The position numbers and the translations under genes are program-made. Below, one piece after another: positions 6,400 to 9,882 of a DNA stretch of 9,882 nucleotides. The stretch spans positions 3,524 to 13,405 of the forward strand of contig DAWK01000026.1 of the NCBI GenBank assembly GCA_002509745.1, given 5' to 3'. Numbering within the stretch: the stretch's first letter is position 1; every line of letters begins with the position of its first letter. The stretch comes from Methanobacteriaceae archaeon UBA349 (lineage in GTDB: Archaea > Methanobacteriota > Methanobacteria > Methanobacteriales > Methanobacteriaceae). Below the pieces are notes generated by a model. That model was given only the letters and a program-made list of their open reading frames with translations. It ran no database searches and had not been told where the DNA came from.

Positions 6400-8630
6400 A
6401 AAGGATTACAAATACAACTAATAATCTTAAAAGTCCAGTAATTGTTTTATTTATATTACTGGTATTCGGAATAATTTCCTTAGCTTCTATAGGTGATGTT
6501 TCTGCTAATCCAGGCATTATTTATGTGAATGATTCCTCAGGAAATGATAGCTGGGATGGTGAATCAGATGTGTGGGATGGAATAAGTACGGTGGGGCCTA
6601 AAAAATCTATTAAAAATGCTACAGGAACTGTATCTGATGGAGGAATAGTTAATATCGCTGATGGACTATATTCTGGGGAGAATAACAATAATATAACTCT
6701 TGATAAGAATATGACTATTCAAGGCCAGAGCCGTGATGGCACTATCATAAATGGGACTAATTCTGCCCAAATATTTCTGATTAAATCAAATATAACAGTT
6801 ATTATCATGAATTTGACTATTACTAATGGTAATGGCTCAAGCGGAGGTGCTATCTATAATAATGGGACTTTGAGCTTATTAAAAACATCTTTTACATTTA
6901 ACAAAGCAGGATTAGGCGGTGCTATTTTTAATTATGGTAATTTGACTATCAATGATGGTATTTTTAACAATAACTTTGCAACATATGATTCCGGAGCTGT
7001 TGGTGGTGCTATTCTTAATTTAGGAGATTTAAAAATTATTCGCAGCGTTTTTAACAATAACTCTGCCAGTAATTTAAATGGAATATCCTATGGTGGTGCT
7101 ATTGGTAATTATGGGAATTTAAGTGCCAATGAAAGTGAATTTGTGAATAATGAAGCTAATCTTCTTGGTGGAGCCATAGATAATGGCGGTAAGTTTATTT
7201 CTAATAAAGTCTCATTTTCAAGGAATTCTGCCACTGGTGGAGGGGCCATATCAAACCAGGGTAATTCTACTTTATCTGATTGTGAATTCTTATTAAATGT
7301 TGCAGAATATGGTGGTGCTGTTTACAATATCGGAAATTTGACCATTAATGCAAATAATTTCACAAATAACTTAGTTAATAGTTTGAATAATGATACGGGA
7401 TGTTTCGGTGGCGCTATTTTTACTGGAGCTGGCGCTTTAATCATCAATTCAAGCAAATTTACAAATAATACTGCAAAAAGTTCTTATAATGATACAACTT
7501 ATTGTGGTGGTGCTATTTCCAATTATGAAGGCACAACTTCCATGAGGAACTGTGAATTCACTGGTAATCTGGCAGATAGTGGGGCTGCTATTTCTAATAT
7601 GGGCTATTTAATTGTTAAAAATAGTATATTCGTAGAAAACACTGCCACCAGTGGTTTGGACGATTTAGCTTTTGATGGTGGTGCCATTTCTAATTACGGT
7701 AATTCTAGTGTCTATGATAGTAATTTCACTGATAATTATGCGGATCTGGGCGGGGCCATTTCTAACTGGGCCAATTCCACAGTAAACGTATCTGGCAGTG
7801 TTTTCAGAAGGAACGGCGCTAATATGAATGGTGATGTTTTCTACAATGAAGGCATCCTAAGGGTTCACTTCTGTCAGATCATGGAAAATGGTATGGACGG
7901 ATACTATCCAGAAGATATATACAATGAAGGAGGCTCCGTTGATGCTCGATACAACTGGTGGGGTTCCAATCAAAATCCATCAGATCGTGTTGTTGATTCC
8001 AATGTTTCTTCCTGGCTGGTTTTAAGATTTAATCCGAGCACGGCTGTTATTAAAAATGGCGGAATTGCTGTACTAACGGCAGACTTACTCCATGATGTTA
8101 ATGGCGTCTACCACGACCCGAACAATGGCCATGTTCCAGATGGTATAGTGGTGAAATTTTCCTCTAACTTAGGAACAATTGGAACCACATATGTTTCCAT
8201 GATTAACGGCGTGGCCAGATCTACTTTAAAAGGCGGTTCAAAAGCAGGATATGCTGATGTTGCAGCCAGTACTGGTAGTCAGAGTATACATAAATCGGTT
8301 AAAATAGATTTAATTCCACCTAAGGTGACTTATACATATCCTAAGAAGTCTGCTACTGGTGTTCCAAGAACAAAGATCATTTATCTTAAATTCAGTGAAA
8401 ACATTAAATTAGGTATCAATTGGTCTAAGATTATAGTGAAAGACAAATATGGAAAAATAGTCAATATATCCAAGTGGATTTCAGGAAACATTCTTTACAT
8501 AAAAACCAGCAACAAAAGAAGCATTAATTCCTATTACTCGGTTTACATACCTTCTTCAGCAATAAGTGATCTTGCAGGTAATGCTTTGTCTCCAGGATAT
8601 GTCATTAAATTCAAAACAGGAAGATATTAA
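6396..8630 (+). CDS. Secreted beta-helix adhesin-like protein with two Ig-like domains
   Basis: A large exported surface protein; a role in adhesion or as a cell-wall layer is inferred. Numbering from GTG 6396 (744 residues): a signal peptide with hydrophobic core at about 13-33 and probable cleavage after VSA at 35-37; a lead-in IYVNDSSGNDSWDG (42-55), typical of methanogen beta-helix surface proteins; twelve GGAI/GAAI repeats from 150 to about 470; the motif YNWWGSNQNP (519-528) that often closes such helices in Methanobacteriales; a Big_1/invasin-like Ig domain at about 542-638 with VPDGIVVKFSSNLGTIG; and an SbsA-type Ig domain at about 641-741 with FSENI and ISDLAGNAL. It is rich in Asn, Ser and Thr with many NxS/T sequons. 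No C-terminal membrane helix or pseudomurein-binding repeat is visible, so anchoring is unexplained. GTG 6396 is a compromise start giving a basic n-region (MKRITN); TTG 6384 or ATT 6405 are possible. It is transcribed alone, between two terminators. Confidence 0.85.
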   Translation: MKRITNTTNNLKSPVIVLFILLVFGIISLASIGDVSANPGIIYVNDSSGNDSWDGESDVWDGISTVGPKKSIKNATGTVSDGGIVNIADGLYSGENNNNITLDKNMTIQGQSRDGTIINGTNSAQIFLIKSNITVIIMNLTITNGNGSSGGAIYNNGTLSLLKTSFTFNKAGLGGAIFNYGNLTINDGIFNNNFATYDSGAVGGAILNLGDLKIIRSVFNNNSASNLNGISYGGAIGNYGNLSANESEFVNNEANLLGGAIDNGGKFISNKVSFSRNSATGGGAISNQGNSTLSDCEFLLNVAEYGGAVYNIGNLTINANNFTNNLVNSLNNDTGCFGGAIFTGAGALIINSSKFTNNTAKSSYNDTTYCGGAISNYEGTTSMRNCEFTGNLADSGAAISNMGYLIVKNSIFVENTATSGLDDLAFDGGAISNYGNSSVYDSNFTDNYADLGGAISNWANSTVNVSGSVFRRNGANMNGDVFYNEGILRVHFCQIMENGMDGYYPEDIYNEGGSVDARYNWWGSNQNPSDRVVDSNVSSWLVLRFNPSTAVIKNGGIAVLTADLLHDVNGVYHDPNNGHVPDGIVVKFSSNLGTIGTTYVSMINGVARSTLKGGSKAGYADVAASTGSQSIHKSVKIDLIPPKVTYTYPKKSATGVPRTKIIYLKFSENIKLGINWSKIIVKDKYGKIVNISKWISGNILYIKTSNKRSINSYYSVYIPSSAISDLAGNALSPGYVIKFKTGRY
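6843..7823 (+). repeat. Twelve in-frame GGAI/FxxN beta-helix repeats
   Basis: Repeat units start at 6843, 6915, 7002, 7092, 7167, 7239, 7311, 7407, 7506, 7581, 7677 and 7749, spaced 24-33 codons apart. Each has GGAI (once GAAI, once GGAV), usually followed by xNxG and, further on, F.NN. The pattern matches Chlamydia Pmp-like repeats and forms a right-handed beta-helix. Several units share nearly the same DNA (GGTGGTGCTATT and close variants), so slippage or recombination between units is possible. Two units (from 7311 and 7407) carry acidic Asn/Asp inserts with a terminal Cys (residues 336 and 370 from GTG 6396). Confidence 0.85.
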
Positions 8631-8635
8631 TCTTC

Positions 8636-8650
8636 TTTTTTCTTTTTTTT
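8636..8650 (+). terminator. Oligo-T terminator after the adhesin
   Basis: Six T, one C and eight T begin five bases after the adhesin stop codon. There is no clear stem, but a T tract of this kind suffices for archaeal RNA polymerase. Confidence 0.6.
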
Positions 8651-8730
8651 AATTAAAGTATCTGCAAATTAATTCAAGAACTTTCATGATTTAAAGTAGG
8701 CTATTAATCTGATTTAAAATATTAATAAAT

Positions 8731-8744
8731 AAATATATATTTAA
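8731..8744 (+). promoter_or_regulatory. Candidate TATA box for the HD-domain gene
   Basis: AAATATATATTTAA is a good box A about 50-60 bases before the ATG. Initiation near 8765-8770 leaves a leader that includes the GAAGGT ribosome binding site at 8779-8784, seven bases before the start at 8792. Confidence 0.4.
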
Positions 8745-8791
8745 TATTATTCTAATATCAATTAATAAATCATTAAATGAAGGTAAAAATA

Positions 8792-9882
8792 ATGATAGAA
8801 AACCTCATAGAACGCTTCTTCAAGGCGGCCACCATGGAAAGATGGAATGATCATATCCGGCCTGTGCAGCTTACAGAACTGGATAAACAGGCCCATAAAA
8901 TGATTATAGCATATGTTTTAGCCAAGATTGAAGAAGATAGCCGAGGAAAAGATTCTATTAATTGGATTAATCTCATTGAAGGATTTTTATTTGATTTTTT
9001 ACATAGATTAGTTTTAACGGACCTAAAACCATCTGTATTTCATCGAATGATGGATGAAAAGAGAGAAGAACTAAATCAGCATGTTTTAAATGAATTGAAA
9101 CATGACTTAAACGGGTTTAAGGATACATCTTTTGAAGAAAAATTTAAAAATTATCTTTCCAGTAGAGAAAGCACTTTGGAAAAGAGAATTCTTCGAGCAG
9201 CCCATTATTTAGCCACTAACTGGGAATTTAAGATAATCTATAATACGGCTCCATTTATCTATGGAATTGAGAAAACTAAAGAAAGAATAGAGAACCAGAT
9301 TGAAGATCACTATGATTTAATAGGTGTTCAAAAGATTATGTTGGAGAAGAAGTCATTCGGATTCGTTGATCTTTGCGGACAGCTTAGATTCCAGAAAAGA
9401 TGGGCACACTCGCCACGAATTCCGGAAACATCTGTTTTGGGCCATATGTTGATAGTCGCTACCACTTCTTATCTTTGTACCTTGGAAATGGGAGTTAAAG
9501 CATGTGAAAAACGAATTTATAACAACTTTTTCGCAGGATTATTCCACGATTTGCCAGAAGTAATGACTAAAGATATAATTTCACCGGTGAAGCGTTCAGT
9601 TAAAGGACTGGATGATATTATAAAAGAATATGAAGATTATCAAATGAAAGAGGAATTATTACCTCTTCTTCCCAAGACCTGGCATGAAGAGATGCTTTAT
9701 TTCACGGGTGATGAATTTAAAAATAAAATTAAGGATTCTGAAAATATTAAGTTCGTTTCATTTAATGATTTAAATAAAAAATACAACAAAAATGAATATT
9801 ATCCTTTAGATGGGGAACTGGTCAAGGCCTGTGATCAACTAGCAGCCTTTGCCGAGGCCAAGATTTCTATTCGTCATGGAGT
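8792..9882 (+). CDS. Tandem HD-domain phosphohydrolase, YfbR-like, 3' partial
   Basis: The frame is open from ATG 8792 to the right edge (363 complete codons, no stop). Residues about 195-363 match the HD phosphohydrolases of the YfbR 5'-deoxynucleotidase group: RW at 203-204, PETSVLGH ending in H218, AGLFHDLPEV with H252-D253, TKDIISPVK (259-267) and the last metal ligand D348 in VKACDQLAAF. All four ligands of an HD site are present. Residues about 15-150 look like a second, older copy: RW at 17-18, TELDKQAH ending in H35, FLFDFLHRL (65-73) and LTDLKPSV (75-82) in place of the HD segment, and RAAHYLATNW (135-144) in place of the last Asp segment. This copy keeps only the first His. The likely role is dephosphorylation of deoxynucleoside monophosphates or a related nucleotide, in the cytoplasm. 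An alternative ATG at 8777 overlaps the SD and is less likely. Substrate not predictable. Confidence 0.85.
   Translation, partial: MIENLIERFFKAATMERWNDHIRPVQLTELDKQAHKMIIAYVLAKIEEDSRGKDSINWINLIEGFLFDFLHRLVLTDLKPSVFHRMMDEKREELNQHVLNELKHDLNGFKDTSFEEKFKNYLSSRESTLEKRILRAAHYLATNWEFKIIYNTAPFIYGIEKTKERIENQIEDHYDLIGVQKIMLEKKSFGFVDLCGQLRFQKRWAHSPRIPETSVLGHMLIVATTSYLCTLEMGVKACEKRIYNNFFAGLFHDLPEVMTKDIISPVKRSVKGLDDIIKEYEDYQMKEELLPLLPKTWHEEMLYFTGDEFKNKIKDSENIKFVSFNDLNKKYNKNEYYPLDGELVKACDQLAAFAEAKISIRHG

Noticed and set aside
6843..7823. Regular repeats that might be a CRISPR array
   Set aside because: Units are in-frame protein repeats of variable length with diverged sequence, not identical repeats with unique spacers.
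8777..8791. Alternative ATG five codons upstream in the HD gene
   Set aside because: It overlaps the GAAGGT ribosome binding site that serves the ATG at 8792.

Overview
The window looks like a chromosomal segment of a mesophilic, AT-rich hydrogenotrophic methanogen of the Methanobacteriales, most likely Methanobacterium or a close relative. The clearest markers are an intact F420-dependent methylene-tetrahydromethanopterin dehydrogenase (mtd), a CfbB/CbiA-type a,c-diamide synthase for the nickel tetrapyrrole F430 (and possibly the B12 corrin), GGTGAT-type ribosome binding sites, oligo-T terminators and a beta-helix adhesin-like protein. The genus is an inference from style and content. No 16S rRNA, tRNA, phage or transposon gene is visible.

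Layout, all genes on the + strand: (1) 1-477, the end of a small exported protein with a lysine-rich linker and a Cys/His-rich zinc-ribbon C-terminus. It continues past the left edge and is followed by a hairpin/oligo-T terminator. (2) 712-4501, a likely three-gene operon: cfbB, a multi-pass membrane protein resembling oligosaccharide repeat-unit polymerases, and a MurG-like GT-B protein whose start codon overlaps the polymerase stop by four bases. It ends at a ten-T tract. (3) 4648-5064, a compact stand-alone C39-type cysteine peptidase-like protein. (4) 5275-6105, mtd, with its own promoter, a strong Shine-Dalgarno (SD) sequence and a textbook hairpin terminator. (5) 6396-8630, a large exported adhesin-like protein: beta-helix repeats of the GGAI/FxxN type, a Big_1-like Ig domain and an SbsA-type Ig domain. 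(6) 8792-end, an HD-domain phosphohydrolase related to the YfbR 5'-deoxynucleotidases, cut by the right edge.

Two themes run through the window. One is methanogenesis: Mtd reduces the C1 unit on tetrahydromethanopterin with F420H2, and CfbB makes an intermediate of the F430 cofactor used later by methyl-coenzyme M reductase. The other is the cell surface: the zinc-ribbon protein, the polymerase/GT-B pair, possibly the C39 protein, and the adhesin. The most useful second looks are the internally duplicated HD protein, whose first HD copy has lost most metal ligands, the adhesin start, where a near-perfect SD points at an ATT codon, the 11-bp inverted repeat just upstream of it, the orphan C39 protein, and the coupled polymerase/glycosyltransferase pair behind a tetrapyrrole gene.
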